Below are positions 1 to 10,061 of a stretch of DNA of 57,771 nucleotides, in pieces. The notes beneath the pieces were generated by a model. It had not been told where the DNA came from. It was given only the letters and a program-made list of their open reading frames with translations, and did no database searches. A program made the position numbers and the translations under genes. The stretch lies in assembly GCF_015762685.1 (NCBI RefSeq), contig NZ_PEHF01000002.1:1-57771 (forward strand). The letters are read 5' to 3'. This DNA is from Candidatus Symbiopectobacterium sp. 'North America' (GTDB taxonomy: Bacteria > Pseudomonadota > Gammaproteobacteria > Enterobacterales > Enterobacteriaceae). The first letter of the stretch is position 1. Every line of letters begins with the position of its first letter.

Positions 1-34
1 CGGCTGATGGCTGAAAACCCGGAAATCTCAAAAA

Positions 35-295
35 GTGCGTGGAACTAAAACCTGTGTGCTTACAGTTGCGCTGATCCTGATTATTTTAGGTGTATTTACC
101 CGCATTTCTGGCCTGATTGCCGCTTTTACGTTAGTGGTTGCCACACTGATGGTCGGTATTGGTAATTTCTTTACTCTGACCAAAGTCGGTGCCTGGGCGC
201 TGGAAGTGGAAGCTCTCTATTTCTTCGGTGGCCTGATCATCACGCTGGTAGGCAGTGGACGTTACTCTGTGGTGTCTAACCCAGATTACCGTTAA
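35..295 (+). CDS. DoxX-like inner membrane protein, C-terminal part (5' incomplete)
   Basis: The readable frame gives 86 residues with three hydrophobic segments (about residues 7-22, 26-43 and 60-75). The 'GVFTR' turn, the 'KVGAWALE' stretch and a closing 'GSGRYS' are typical of the C-terminal two-thirds of DoxX/YphA-type four-helix membrane proteins (usual length 130-150 residues). A GTG at 35 opens the frame, but an in-frame TGA at 5-7 precedes it and the first helix of the family is missing. Either the gene continues beyond the window in another frame, which would make it a frameshifted remnant, or this is only a fragment. DoxX-like proteins are loosely linked to redox stress; no specific function can be assigned. 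A hairpin with a T-run at 449-475 lies on the same strand downstream. Confidence 0.55.
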   Translation: MRGTKTCVLTVALILIILGVFTRISGLIAAFTLVVATLMVGIGNFFTLTKVGAWALEVEALYFFGGLIITLVGSGRYSVVSNPDYR

Positions 296-338
296 TTTTA
301 CTGTCAAATGATTTGAATAAAAAAACCACCTAAAATAG

Positions 339-418
339 TCATTCCCGCGCAAGCGGGAATCTCTTGCAGAGGAAACGCGTTCATTATGGCAGAGATCCCC
401 GACTTTCGCCGAGGATGA
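339..418. repeat. 80-bp dispersed palindromic repeat, copy 1
   Basis: This is an imperfect inverted repeat. It starts TCATTCCCGCG, continues GCGGGAATCTCTTGC, and ends AGAGATC...GCCGAGGATGA, so the two outer arms pair with each other. A second copy, in opposite orientation and also 80 bp, lies at 4550-4629 on the other side of the sulfate transport operon. The CATTCCCGCG...CGCGGGAATG core is a common motif of short non-coding interspersed repeats in proteobacteria. It probably folds in RNA and may be a non-autonomous mobile element. Confidence 0.75.
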
Positions 419-448
419 TGAGGGGGAAACGGCTTTGTCATCGGTCTG

Positions 449-475
449 AACGCACGCGATTGCGGGCGTTTTTTA
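449..475 (+). terminator. Probable rho-independent terminator
   Basis: AACGC-a-CGC pairs with GCG-g-GCGTT around a four-base loop and is followed by T-residues on the plus strand. It fits termination of the DoxX-like gene upstream. It also lies just beyond the end of cysA on the other strand, but there is no T-run in that direction. Confidence 0.55.
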
Positions 476-512
476 TGAACCATGTGGTATTTTTTGAAAC
501 CGTAGCCGTCGT

Positions 513-1505
513 TTAGATTTCCCAATCGTGGTTATACACTTTGGGTTTGAACTGGATAACATCACCACGCTTCAAACCGTTAAGGTTGATGTCGTCTTGT
601 GCGACTTCGGCTTCAATCAGTTCGGGTTCACCTTCGACTTTCAACGACAGACGAGTCAATGCCCCCAATGGACGGATATCCCGCACCACCACTGGCTGAA
701 ATCCGTCTTGCACCTCGGAAGAGATCGCCACTTCATGGGGACGGAACAGGATCGGTTTGTCGCTGTGCGCCACTTTCAGGCGGTTGCTGTCGCCGAGGAA
801 GTGATAAACAAACTCGCTGGCCGGATGGTTATACACCTCAGCAGGTGAGCCGATCTGCTCGATAACACCTTTATTCATCAGCACGATGCGGTCGGCAACT
901 TCCATCGCTTCTTCCTGATCGTACGTCACAAATACCGATGTCAAATTGATGTTCTCGTGTAAACGTGACAGCCAGCGGCGCAGCTCTTTACGCACTTTGG
1001 CATCCAACGCACCAAAAGGCTCATCCAGCAGCAAAATACGCGGTTCAACAATCAGCGCGCGTGCCAGCGCAATACGCTGTCGCTGACCGCCAGAGAGCTG
1101 TTCTGGATAAAGATCTGCCAACCAGTCTAACTGCACCATGTTCAGCAACTCGTGCACTTTCGCTTCAATGTCACGCTTGGAAGGGCGGATACTGCGTGGT
1201 TTCATACGCAACCCAAACGCCACGTTGTCAAACACAGTCATATGGCGAAACAGCGCATAGTGCTGGAACACAAAGCCAACATTGCGATCGCGCACATCGT
1301 GCACCGACACATCTTCACCGTGAAAAACAATCTGCCCGCTGTCCGGCTTCTCCAGACCAGCAATAATGCGCAATAAGGTCGTTTTGCCACAGCCCGATGG
1401 CCCCAGTAGTGCCACCAGCTCGCCGCTGTTGATTGCCAGATTAATTTCATTCAAGGCCCGGAACTGGCCAAACTGTTTGTTTATATTACGAATATCAATG
1501 CTCAT
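513..1505 (-). CDS. cysA: Sulfate/thiosulfate ABC transporter ATPase CysA (H-loop histidine replaced)
   Basis: CysA is the cytoplasmic ATPase that powers sulfate and thiosulfate import with CysT and CysW. The protein has 330 residues from the ATG at 1505. An upstream frame extension of ten codons lacks family similarity, so this start, which overlaps the end of cysW, was chosen. Visible motifs are Walker [10 protein letters not shown] (about residues 34-42), signature [15 protein letters not shown], Walker B with catalytic glutamate [11 protein letters not shown], and a C-terminal TOBE-like regulatory domain. The switch (H-loop) motif reads [10 protein letters not shown] where the family has VTHDQEEA: the codon is TAC in place of CAC. 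That histidine is needed for ATP hydrolysis in most ABC ATPases, so the enzyme may be impaired. It is last in the sbp-cysT-cysW-cysA operon, whose sbp and cysT are frameshifted. Confidence 0.93.
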   Translation of the reverse strand: MSIDIRNINKQFGQFRALNEINLAINSGELVALLGPSGCGKTTLLRIIAGLEKPDSGQIVFHGEDVSVHDVRDRNVGFVFQHYALFRHMTVFDNVAFGLRMKPRSIRPSKRDIEAKVHELLNMVQLDWLADLYPEQLSGGQRQRIALARALIVEPRILLLDEPFGALDAKVRKELRRWLSRLHENINLTSVFVTYDQEEAMEVADRIVLMNKGVIEQIGSPAEVYNHPASEFVYHFLGDSNRLKVAHSDKPILFRPHEVAISSEVQDGFQPVVVRDIRPLGALTRLSLKVEGEPELIEAEVAQDDINLNGLKRGDVIQFKPKVYNHDWEI

Positions 1506-2385
1506 TTTGAGCCAGCTCCTGTTGGTGTTTCTCAACCTGTTTTGCTAAACGCCCTTCGCTCCATTGGCGCAGCAGAAATACCACTAACGACATCAGCAGC
1601 AGTAAAATCGCCACGCTAAAGGCCGCTACAATGTTGTATTCGTTGTAAAGAATCTCAATGTGCAACGGTAAGGTGTTGGTCAAACCACGAATATGACCAG
1701 AAACCACGGACACCGCACCAAACTCACCCATGGCACGCGCCATACAGAGCTCTACGCCGTAAATCAACGCCCATTTCACATTGGGCAGCGTGATATACCA
1801 GAACATCTGCCAGCAGTTGGCACCCAGCAAACGGGCAGCAGCCTCCTCCTGAGTGCCTTGCTGCTCCATCAAAGGAATCAGCTCGCGCGCCACATAGGGT
1901 AAGGTGACAAAAATGGTTGCCAGTACGATCCCCGGCACGGCATAAACAATTTCAAGATGGTGCGCGGTCAGGAAAGGGTAAAAATAGCTTTTTGCACCAA
2001 ACAGCAGCACGTACACCAACCCCACTACCACCGGCAATACCGAGAAGGGCAAGTCAATCAGTGCTAACAGCAAGCTTTTGCCGCGAAACTCAAATTTGGT
2101 CACGCTCCAGGAGGTCGCCAATCCTAACACCATATTAAGCGGTACAGAGATAGCTGTCGCCAGTAGCCTCAGTTTCAGCGCTGAAATCGCATCCGGTTCC
2201 GAAATCGCCTGCCAAAACGCACCTACGCCTTTCGCCAATCCCTGCGTCAGTACCATCAATAGCGGCAATACCAGAACCAGAAAAAACACCAGCCAGGCCA
2301 GCGTCACCAGTACGTAATAAGTCGTTGCGCGTTTTTTTCCCTTGGGAGCACGCGCTGCGGTAGCAATTATCTGTTCCATTGTCAC
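1495..2385 (-). CDS. cysW: Sulfate/thiosulfate ABC transporter permease CysW
   Basis: CysW is one of the two inner-membrane permease subunits of the CysPTWA/Sbp sulfate importer. The 296-residue protein has six predicted membrane helices and a cytoplasmic EAA loop ([17 protein letters not shown], about residues 180-196) that docks onto CysA. The frame is intact and of normal length. Its ATG lies four bases after the cysT stop, and its end overlaps the cysA start by 11 bases, so translation is probably coupled. Because the partner permease gene is frameshifted, a working transporter is doubtful. Confidence 0.93.
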   Translation of the reverse strand: MTMEQIIATAARAPKGKKRATTYYVLVTLAWLVFFLVLVLPLLMVLTQGLAKGVGAFWQAISEPDAISALKLRLLATAISVPLNMVLGLATSWSVTKFEFRGKSLLLALIDLPFSVLPVVVGLVYVLLFGAKSYFYPFLTAHHLEIVYAVPGIVLATIFVTLPYVARELIPLMEQQGTQEEAAARLLGANCWQMFWYITLPNVKWALIYGVELCMARAMGEFGAVSVVSGHIRGLTNTLPLHIEILYNEYNIVAAFSVAILLLLMSLVVFLLRQWSEGRLAKQVEKHQQELAQNEH

Positions 2386-2389
2386 TGCC

Positions 2390-3198
2390 TTACCGTTTGG
2401 GCTGAATACGACGCTGCAACAGGTTAATCAGCAGCAGGATAATGAAAGAGACCAACAGCATAAATACGCCGATACCGGTAGCACCTTTGTAGTCATACTG
2501 ATCGAGCTTGGAGACAATCAGCAGCGGCAGTATTTCGGTTTTAAACGGAATATTGCCTGCAATAAACACCACCAAGCCGTATTCCCCTACCCCACGCGCA
2601 AACGCCAGTGCAAAGCCCGTCAACCAGGCAGCAGAGCGGGCAGCAGTACATGCCAAAATACCTGAACCGGTTTTGCGCCCAGACAGTCGGCCGCTTCTTC
2701 CACTTCCCGAGGAATATCAGCCAGCACCGGTTGCAGCGTTCTCACCACAAAGGGCAGGGTGACAAAGATCAACGCCAGCGTGATACCCAAGCTGGTGTAG
2801 GCAATCTTGAAAGGAAACAGTCCACTAATCAGCCCATTTGGCGCATACAGCGCCGTAAGTGCAATCCCCGCCACCGCAGTGGGCAGCGCAAAAGGCATGT
2901 CGATCATGGCATCGATCACTTTGCGCCCCGGAAACTTATAGCGCACCAACACCCAGGCCAGTAAGGTTCCCAAAATACCATTGACAAAAGCCGCCGCCAA
3001 CGCCGTGCCAAAAGAGAGTTGCAGTGAAAACAGCACCTGACGGCTGGTGATCAACGTCCAGAATTGCGTGAGTGTAAGCTGACTGGCGTAGACAAACATG
3101 CCCGCCAACGGGATCAACACAATCAAACTCAAGTAGCTGAGGCTAAACCCCAAGGTAAGGCCAAAACCAGGAATGACGGGAGAAATGCGTCGTGACAT
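2390..3198 (-). pseudogene. cysT: Sulfate ABC transporter permease CysT, frameshifted
   Basis: CysT (CysU) is the second permease subunit of the sulfate importer. The first 192 codons (3198 down to 2620) carry the N-terminal helices and the EAA motif ([21 protein letters not shown]), then run into a TGA at 2620-2622. The remaining C-terminal helices ([17 protein letters not shown] onward, to the TAA at 2390) are in another frame. One base is missing near 2626-2632; restoring it gives 269 residues, against 277 in E. coli. The break falls between the EAA motif and the last two helices, so the truncated product should be inactive. It could also be a sequencing error, but sbp in the same operon is broken as well. 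Confidence 0.88.
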
Positions 3199-3306
3199 AC
3201 CAAGCCTTTCTTAATGCAATAGTTCAGTGAACCAGCCCATCCACATGGCAAAGCCGCTATCAACGTAGCGGCCAGCCAGTAGGCGTTTTAAAAATTATTT
3301 ATTGAT

Positions 3307-4298
3307 TTAATTGAAAATATTGTCAAAAGCGCCACCATCGTTAAAGTATTGGTCCTGCACTTTGGTCCAGCCGCCAAACTCTTCATCGATGGTCACCAGT
3401 TTCACTGGTGCGAATTGACCTTTGAATTCTTCAGCAATCTTGGCATTGCGTGGGCGGTAGAAGTTCTTACCGATAATGCGCTGCGCATCGTCGCTGTAGA
3501 GGTATTTCAGGTAGGCTTCAGCCTGTTTTTGTGTGCCTTTGCGCTCAACCACTTTGTCCACAACGGCAACCGGCGGCTCTGCCAGAATAGACAGCGACGG
3601 CGTGACGATTTCCAACTGATCGCCGCCCTGCTCTTTCAGTGACAGATAGGCTTTGTTTTCCCACGCTAGCAATACATCGCCCAATTGGCGTTGTACGAAA
3701 CTGATAGTGGCACCGCGCGCACCAGTGTCTAATACCGGCGCATGGCGATAAAGTTCAGTCACAAATTTCAGTGCGCTTTCATCACTTCCCTCCGGCAGGT
3801 GCTTGGCATAAGCCCAGGCCGCCAGGAAATTCCAACGCGCACCGCCGGAGGTTTTCAGGTTCGGCGTGATCACCTCTACGCCCGGTTTCACCAGATCGCC
3901 CCAGTCCTTGATGTTTTTCGGGTTGCCCTTGCGCATCAGGAACACAATGGTAGAGGTGTAAGGCGTATTGTTATCCGGCACCACTTGGGATCGATCAGCG
4001 GCTGATTCAGATTCAGGGCATCAATATCGCCCGCCAACGCCAGCGTCACCACGTCCGCCTGCAAACCATCGATGACCGAGCGCGCCTGTTTGCTGGAACC
4101 GCCGTGGGAGTTTTTAATAGAAAGTGTTTCACCAGTGGTTTCTTTCCAGTGTTTAATGAAGGCAGCGTTATATTCCTGATACAGTTCACGTGTTGGGTCA
4201 TAAGACACGTTCAACAATTCCGTTGCCGCAGATACAGCGCCCGCAAATAATACCGTTGCTGCTGCAAGAGATACTCCCAGACGACGTATTGACATCAT
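3307..4298 (-). pseudogene. sbp: Periplasmic sulfate-binding protein Sbp, frameshifted
   Basis: Sbp captures sulfate in the periplasm and delivers it to CysT/CysW. The N-terminal part has a signal peptide ending near VSAATELL, followed by the family motifs [13 protein letters not shown] and [15 protein letters not shown]. After LIDPKW the frame is lost near 3977-3988. It resumes with [14 protein letters not shown] and continues through the GGARWNF and DEEFGGWTK regions to a TAA at 3307. Restoring one base gives about 330 residues, matching E. coli Sbp (329). The sequence is closer to Sbp than to CysP. The start was taken as the ATG at 4298, behind a GGGAG ribosome-binding site. It is first in the operon with cysT, cysW and cysA. 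Confidence 0.88.
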
Positions 4299-4549
4299 TA
4301 TCACTCCCTCAACATTTTTCGTAATTTGTGTAGTGTGTTTGGCGTGGTGCGGGCAATGGGCTCACAACATGGAGTGACAATAGAGGATAGGGGGTGGGGG
4401 CAAAAATATTGTTTCGCGATAATTTATGCTCTCGCGTTATATTCTTTGAGCCTATTCAGTTTTTTAAATCTAAGCAGATTACCGGCTCGCAGACAGCAAA
4501 AAAAGGCCTAAGTCCCCTTCAGACTGATGACAGAGTCACTTACCCCTTG

Positions 4550-4629
4550 TCATCCTCGGCGAAAGCCAGAGATCTCTGTGAGAATAAACACGTTTCTTCT
4601 GCAAGAGATTCCCGCCTTCGCGGGAATGA
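4550..4629. repeat. 80-bp dispersed palindromic repeat, copy 2 (inverted relative to copy 1)
   Basis: The reverse complement of this segment matches 339-418 almost base for base at both ends (TCATTCCCGCG, GGGAATCTCTTGCAGA, CAGAGATC, CTTTCGCCGAGGATGA), with more divergence in the middle. The two copies bracket the sbp-cysTWA operon. The rest of the 4299-4718 gap shows no open frame of family type; it must hold the sbp promoter. Confidence 0.75.
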
Positions 4630-4718
4630 CAACGGTGAGCAGGAATGACGGTGGAAATAGTGCTGTTCATCAGTAATCACAAGGGGCCATCGGCCGCTTG
4701 GATCAATTAGATAGCAAA

Positions 4719-5877
4719 TTATTCTTCTTCATCGAGTTGCAGTGCCACATAGAGCAGCAAACGATCGTCAAAGTTGCCCAAATCCAGCCCGGTCAGTTCG
4801 GAAATACGGTTCAGGCGATATTCAAGCGTATTGTGGTGGATAAACAGCGCCTTAGCCGTAGCGCCCGGCTGAACATTATTGCGAAACCAGGCGTTAAGCG
4901 TACGTCGCAGCAAACCATTGCCGTCCATCGCTTTCAGCTTTGCCAATGGACGAACCAGTTCATTGGCCTGCCAGCCACCGCGCAGACTATCGAGCAACAC
5001 TGGCAGCATTAAATCCTGATAGTAGTAGCAACGCTGACTGGGCATACGCTGTTTCCCTACGCCCATGGTGGTACGCGCAGTACGGTAAGAACGCGCAATG
5101 CTGCCCGGTCCGGTAAAGTAATTACCCAACGCCATCCGTACCCGCAGGCGACCGCTCTCCGTCATGCGGGAGAACAGGTTATCTACGCGGACGTCGATGT
5201 TCTTCGGCATCCCAACGACCATGGCTGTTCAGCGCGGGTTTCAGCACCACCATTTCGGTCAGAGACACGATAGCGATCAGGTTGTTGCGCTCGGGCGTGG
5301 TCAACAGCGTTTGCAACTGCTGCAATTCTGCCATCGCACTGTCCACGCACAATTGGCCGCTATCCACCTCGACAACGGCCACCACACGCGGCGTATTAAG
5401 ATCGATCCCCAGACGTTGTGCCCACTCCATCAGCGCGTGTGACAGTTCGTCCGTGCGAATCAGGTTTAGCACCAGTTCTTCACGCAGACGGCTATCCTGC
5501 GCCAACATGTGCAGCAGCCTAGCCTGCTCCAGCATCATCTCTGCGGTCATGCACACCAGTTCACCAAACTGACGCAAATGGGCGGGATTACCGGTCAGGC
5601 CGATTACGCCGACGATTTCACCGTCAATACGTAGCGGCAAGTTGATACTAGGCCGCACCCCGTGCAGATGACGGGCAACCGCATCATCGATATCGACTAC
5701 ACGCCCCTATGACAAAGCCAATAGCGCCCCTTCGTGCAGTTCGCGCACGCGTTCTCGATCGCCGCTGCCGATGATTCGCCCTCGGGCATCCATCACTTTG
5801 ATATTGCTATCAATAATTTGCATGGTGCGCGCAACGATATCCTACGCAAGCTTTGCATTGAGGTGATATGACGCCAT
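4719..5877 (-). pseudogene. cdaR: Carbohydrate diacid regulator CdaR, two amber codons and one frameshift
   Basis: CdaR (SdaR) activates galactarate, glucarate and glycerate use genes in E. coli. The reading frame starts at the ATG at 5877 and matches CdaR throughout, with three lesions. A TAG at 5842-5844 replaces the Gln of the AQDIV motif. A TAG at 5707-5709 replaces the Gln of LSQGRVVDIDD. An extra base at about 5187-5193 follows GRWDAEEHR. Removing that base gives 385 residues, exactly the E. coli length. The diacid recognition domain, the GGDEF-like middle and the C-terminal helix-turn-helix (HNTLEYRLNRISELTGLDLG) are otherwise well conserved, so decay is recent. It lies next to degP as in E. 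coli. Confidence 0.88.
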
Positions 5878-6036
5878 TCCCGCCCCTGGTAAGAGAAAGT
5901 GACAATTGCACTATCATAACATTGCCCTGAAAGCTGGACATTGTGCGATTTCACAAACATTGACCCAATTCCTTAGAATTGCGGGAAGTATCACAAAATA
6001 ATAACGAGGAGGCGGATGGCTAAGGGGAAAATAAAA

Positions 6037-6063
6037 AAGGAGCGTACTTGATACGCTCCTTTC
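6037..6063 (-). terminator. Rho-independent terminator of degP
   Basis: AAAGGAGCGTA pairs with TACGCTCCTTT around a short loop; on the minus strand it is followed by a T-rich run. It lies 20 bases beyond the degP stop. Confidence 0.8.
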
Positions 6064-6082
6064 AGTCTGAAATTGCTACCGT

Positions 6083-7516
6083 TTATTGTACCAACAGATA
6101 AATCGTAGTATTGCCACGCAGCACGTTCAGTGCTAACACCGGAGGCTTGCTGTCCAGAATTTTACGCAGTTCACCCAGATTCTGCACCGGCTGCTGGTTC
6201 ACACCGAGGATAACGTCATCTTTCTTCAAGCCGATTTTCGCGGCCGCCGATCCTGCTTTCACTTCGTCCACCTTCACGCCTTTCTGGCTGTCGATTTCGG
6301 TATTGCTGAGCGATGCGCCGCTGATGCCGGTGTAAAGATTACCCGAGGCGACCTGTGTCTGGCTGGCCTGCTGCAAGGTCACTTCTACCGTTAACGGTTT
6401 GCCTTCACGCAGCAGCCCCAGCTTGACCTTGCTACCGACGGGTAAGGAAGCCACCTGGGCGCGCAATGCTGCAAAGCTGCTGATCGGTTTATCGTTCAGC
6501 GTCAAAATGACGTCACCGGCTTTGATGCCTGCTTCGTCAGCAGCGGATTTCGGCCTGACCTGGCTGACAAATGCCCCGCGCTGCGCATCCACTTTCATCG
6601 CTTGCGCCAGATCGGAATTGAGCTCGGTGCCAGTAATACCCAGTTCGCCGCGTTTCACGTCGCCAAACTCAACCAATTGCGCGGTCAGGTTTTTCACCAT
6701 GTTGCTAGGAATGGCAAAACCAATACCGATGTTTCCACCATCCGGTGCCAGAATCGCGGTGTTCAGACCGATAAGCTCACCATTAAGGTTAACCAGCGCC
6801 CCGCCCGAGTTGCCTCGGTTGATCGCGGCATCGGTCTGGATAAAGTTTTCATAATTCTCGATATTCAGCCCGCTGCGTCCTAACGCTGAAACAATACCGG
6901 ACGTCGCCGTTTGGCCTAGGCCGTAGGGGCTGCCGATCGCCACAGTATAATCACCCACCCGCAACTGATCGGAATCAGCGATCTTGATGGCGGTCAGATT
7001 TTTAAAATCAATCAGTTGAATCAACGCAACGTCGGTACGTGGGTCTTTGCCAATCACTTTGGCATCATACTTACGCCCATCGTAAAGCCGCACCTGAATC
7101 TTGTCCGCATTGTCGACCACGTGGTTATTGGTTACCACATAGCCTTTCTCCGCGTTGATCACCACACCAGAGCCTAATGCCTGGAAGTTCTCACGTTTTG
7201 CGGGCGCGCCCTCTTCCCCTTCGTCTTCAGCCCCCTGACAAATTGGGGAATTTTGGAAGGGAGACCCCTCCTGACAGAACGGCGAATTCTCACCGAAGAA
7301 AGGCTGCATCTGCTGCGGAATATTGCTGCGCTTGACGTCGGTATGCCCTTCAATGGAGATGCTGACGACGGAAGGCATCACTTTCTCGAGCATCGGAGCC
7401 AGACTTGGCATCTGGCTGGATGTCGATACTACCGCCTCAGTCGCCGCAAAGACGTGCCCCATGCTCATTGCCAGGCTCAGCGCCAATGCACTCAGAACCA
7501 ATGATTTTCTTTTCAT
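6083..7516 (-). CDS. degP: Periplasmic serine protease/chaperone DegP (HtrA)
   Basis: DegP degrades or refolds misfolded envelope proteins in the periplasm. The 477-residue protein begins with a signal peptide cleaved after HVFA. The trypsin-like domain carries the triad His (NNHVVDN), Asp (DPRTDVALIQL) and Ser (GNSGGALVN). Two PDZ domains follow, about residues 285-375 and 390-470. The Cys-containing flexible loop between the signal and the protease domain (about residues 75-105) resembles the LA loop of E. coli DegP. The frame is intact and the length normal (E. coli 474). A terminator follows at 6037-6063. No convincing sigma-E or CpxR site was identified in the 200-bp gap to dgt. Confidence 0.96.
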   Translation of the reverse strand: MKRKSLVLSALALSLAMSMGHVFAATEAVVSTSSQMPSLAPMLEKVMPSVVSISIEGHTDVKRSNIPQQMQPFFGENSPFCQEGSPFQNSPICQGAEDEGEEGAPAKRENFQALGSGVVINAEKGYVVTNNHVVDNADKIQVRLYDGRKYDAKVIGKDPRTDVALIQLIDFKNLTAIKIADSDQLRVGDYTVAIGSPYGLGQTATSGIVSALGRSGLNIENYENFIQTDAAINRGNSGGALVNLNGELIGLNTAILAPDGGNIGIGFAIPSNMVKNLTAQLVEFGDVKRGELGITGTELNSDLAQAMKVDAQRGAFVSQVRPKSAADEAGIKAGDVILTLNDKPISSFAALRAQVASLPVGSKVKLGLLREGKPLTVEVTLQQASQTQVASGNLYTGISGASLSNTEIDSQKGVKVDEVKAGSAAAKIGLKKDDVILGVNQQPVQNLGELRKILDSKPPVLALNVLRGNTTIYLLVQ

Positions 7517-7718
7517 GATCTCTTATCTCGTCGTATCAACAGGTGAATCCCACGTCGCCGAACCTGTTTACCATCCCACCCTCTCGATGTCGCGCTGGCG
7601 GGTTTGTAAACAGGCTCAATTGGCGTTCGCGCTATATCAGATAAACAAGAAAGCACAAAGTTCATCGCCGCGCGCTGGCCCAAACGTAAGCAAGTATGGA
7701 GCCGCTTTACATAAATTG

Positions 7719-9230
7719 TTATTCCGCCGCCATCAGCCGCCGGTATTCGTCGTAAGCGTAAAGATCTGTCATTCCACTGATATAATCTTGAATCAATCGC
7801 GCCCGATAATAGTATTCCCAAATCTCCTGTTCCTCACGAGACAGTGCAGAGAGTTGGAGCGTGGCTTCACGATAGGCCAGGCAATGTTTGCTGGAAAGCT
7901 TGTGGTAGAGCCGGGTTTCGATGGGGTAGTGCGGATACGTATCATCATTCACCATCTGGCTGAACGCATCATAAGACATTTCCAGCAGCGGGTGATAAAT
8001 GTCCAATAGCCCCCCGATCACGCGATAGCCTTGCAGTTCCAGCTTTTCGACTTCTGCGTTATTAAACACATATTTGCGCGCAACCTCTTTGAACACCCGC
8101 AACAGTTTGGCCTGCGCGCCCTTGTCTTCCAGCAGCGCCTCATCAAAAGCGCCAGCGTAAATCGCAGGCAAATTTTTGATAAAACGATGCGCCGCGTAAG
8201 GCACCAGCTTCGCCACCGTATTGACGCGCAACTGCATAAAAAATTGATCGTCGGTGCTGCGCCAGCGGTGCCGTTTTCGGCTTTCATATGCCTGCTCTAC
8301 GGTTTTGGCAAATAGATCCGAAGGATCGACCGTACCCCAGGTTTGGCGCAGGTACAGATAAAGCTGTTCGGTGGTAAGGATCTCTTTTTCTACCGCATCC
8401 TCCAGATCGGCAACGCAGTAGGAGATGTCGTCCGCGGCTTCCATGATGTAGGTGAGCGGAAAGCGATGGTATTCGTCCAGCGACAATTCCTGACGCAAGT
8501 CGGCAACAAAATCCTGTTCAGAAAGGTAATACCCCGGTTTTTTCATCAGATAGCGATAGTTGTCGGGCACCTCGCCGACCCAATACGCTGGCCGGGTATA
8601 TTTGAGAATACAGCCCACCTGGCTGTAGGTGAGATTCAGTTTAAGCAGCGTATGCACCAAACGAATCGCTTGTGCATTGCCTTCGAAATGGCTGAGATCC
8701 TGTCGCACCTGACGCCGCAATGCGTCATGCGCATCGCCTTTCAGCCACAGGGCTTCAACCTGACAAGCATCATCACGCGACAATGCCTCATCCTGAATAT
8801 AAGCGGCATCCAACCGTTTTCTAAACCAGTTGTTGATAGCGGATTCACCAAAATGGCCAAAGGGCGGGTTGCCGATGTCGTGCATCAGGCAGGCCATTTC
8901 TACCATGCTTTCAAAGGGCGTCTGCCACAGAGACAGGCCAAGGGCGTCCAGTCGGTTTTCGCCTTTTATCCGCACCAGAATATCTTTGGCGATATAGCGA
9001 CCGACCTGCTGCACTTCCATAGAGTGTGTCAGCCGCGAACGCACCGCGGCGTTACGCTCCAGCGGAAATACCTGCGTCTTCTGTTGTAAACGGCGGATCG
9101 CGGCAGAGTTGATGATACGCCCTCTGTCACTTTCAAACAGGCGGACGATGTCATATTCACTCTCCGCCGTGATCGGTTTGCTCAGAGGCCGCTGAACGCT
9201 GAATTTCTTTGAAAAATCGATATCGGACAT
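7719..9230 (-). CDS. dgt: Deoxyguanosine triphosphate triphosphohydrolase
   Basis: Dgt cleaves dGTP to deoxyguanosine and triphosphate and so affects dNTP pools. The 503-residue protein has the HD-domain metal ligands: R-x-x-H ([13 protein letters not shown]), HD in [15 protein letters not shown], and a later Asp in [16 protein letters not shown]. Length matches E. coli (505). The start is the ATG at 9230, behind a GGAAGGGG ribosome-binding site. The gene is divergent from mtnN, as in E. coli. The frame is clean. Long open frames on the opposite strand (for example 8343-9089) are shadows of its codon use. Confidence 0.95.
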   Translation of the reverse strand: MSDIDFSKKFSVQRPLSKPITAESEYDIVRLFESDRGRIINSAAIRRLQQKTQVFPLERNAAVRSRLTHSMEVQQVGRYIAKDILVRIKGENRLDALGLSLWQTPFESMVEMACLMHDIGNPPFGHFGESAINNWFRKRLDAAYIQDEALSRDDACQVEALWLKGDAHDALRRQVRQDLSHFEGNAQAIRLVHTLLKLNLTYSQVGCILKYTRPAYWVGEVPDNYRYLMKKPGYYLSEQDFVADLRQELSLDEYHRFPLTYIMEAADDISYCVADLEDAVEKEILTTEQLYLYLRQTWGTVDPSDLFAKTVEQAYESRKRHRWRSTDDQFFMQLRVNTVAKLVPYAAHRFIKNLPAIYAGAFDEALLEDKGAQAKLLRVFKEVARKYVFNNAEVEKLELQGYRVIGGLLDIYHPLLEMSYDAFSQMVNDDTYPHYPIETRLYHKLSSKHCLAYREATLQLSALSREEQEIWEYYYRARLIQDYISGMTDLYAYDEYRRLMAAE

Positions 9231-9359
9231 CCCCTTCCCCCTTTACCGCCGCCAAAATCACGCCTGGGTTCCATTTCACCCCCTTAGCCATGATAGACTA
9301 CACAACACAGACTGCGGCTAACTATTCGAAATACTATTCGAAATTTTGTGGGGAATCTT

Positions 9360-10061
9360 ATGAAAGTCGGCATCATCGGAGCCGTGGAACAAGAAGTGAC
9401 GATCCTGCGAGATCGCATCGAAAACCGCAGTACCTTCACACACGCCGGATGCGAAATCTACAGCGGGTGGCTGAACGGTGTTGAAGTAGCGCTGTTAAAA
9501 TCCGGTATTGGCAAGGTTTCCGCGGCGATGGGCACCACGCTGCTGTTGGAACATGCCCGTCCTGACATCGTCATCAACACCGGCTCTGCGGGTGGTCTGG
9601 CATCGACCCTGAACGTCGGCGATATCGTAGTATCCAGTGAAGCGCGCTATCACGATGCCGATGTCACCGCCTTCGGTTATGAAGCGGGCCAGATGGCAGG
9701 TTGCACAGCGGCGTTTTCTGCCGATGCCTCCCTTATTGCGCTGGCCGAGCGCGTCATTGTTTCTCTGCAATTGAATGCCGTTCAGGGGCTGATTGTCAGT
9801 GGTGATGCGTTTATCAACGGTGCTGAACCGCTGGCCCGCATCCGTCGCACCTTCCCACAGGCCGTCGCGGTCGAAATGGAAGCCACGGCAATCGCTCACG
9901 TTTGCCATCAGTTCGGTGTGCCTTTTGTCGTAGTACGCGCTATTTCCGATGTTGCAGACAAAGCCTCTCACCTGAGTTTTGACGAGTTTCTGGCCGTGGC
10001 GGCCCAGCAATCCTCACGCATGGTGAGCGCCATGTTGCAAGAGCTCGCTGGAAAAGCCTGA
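9360..10061 (+). CDS. mtnN: 5'-methylthioadenosine/S-adenosylhomocysteine nucleosidase
   Basis: MtnN (Pfs) hydrolyses methylthioadenosine, S-adenosylhomocysteine and 5'-deoxyadenosine. It recycles SAM by-products and feeds autoinducer-2 formation. The protein has 233 residues from the ATG at 9360 ([13 protein letters not shown]), behind GGGGA. The family motifs [19 protein letters not shown] and the catalytic Asp in RAISDVAD (about residue 197) are all present. Its TGA overlaps the btuF ATG (TGATG), giving coupled translation. Confidence 0.95.
   Translation: MKVGIIGAVEQEVTILRDRIENRSTFTHAGCEIYSGWLNGVEVALLKSGIGKVSAAMGTTLLLEHARPDIVINTGSAGGLASTLNVGDIVVSSEARYHDADVTAFGYEAGQMAGCTAAFSADASLIALAERVIVSLQLNAVQGLIVSGDAFINGAEPLARIRRTFPQAVAVEMEATAIAHVCHQFGVPFVVVRAISDVADKASHLSFDEFLAVAAQQSSRMVSAMLQELAGKA

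Noticed and set aside
5179..5222. Programmed frameshift in cdaR
   Set aside because: The extra base is not in a slippery run and the gene also has two amber codons upstream; ordinary decay explains it.
7517..7718. Sigma-E or CpxR promoter for degP, and a hairpin CCTGTTTAC...GTAAACAGG
   Set aside because: No -35/-10 pair matching sigma-E could be fixed, and the inverted repeat has a long loop; too weak to annotate.
7323..8009. 228-codon plus-strand frame spanning degP and dgt
   Set aside because: It covers the ends of two conserved minus-strand genes and their gap and shows no domain.
8343..9089. 248-codon open frame on the plus strand inside dgt
   Set aside because: It lies wholly opposite the conserved dgt frame and has no start signal or family motif; a codon-bias shadow.
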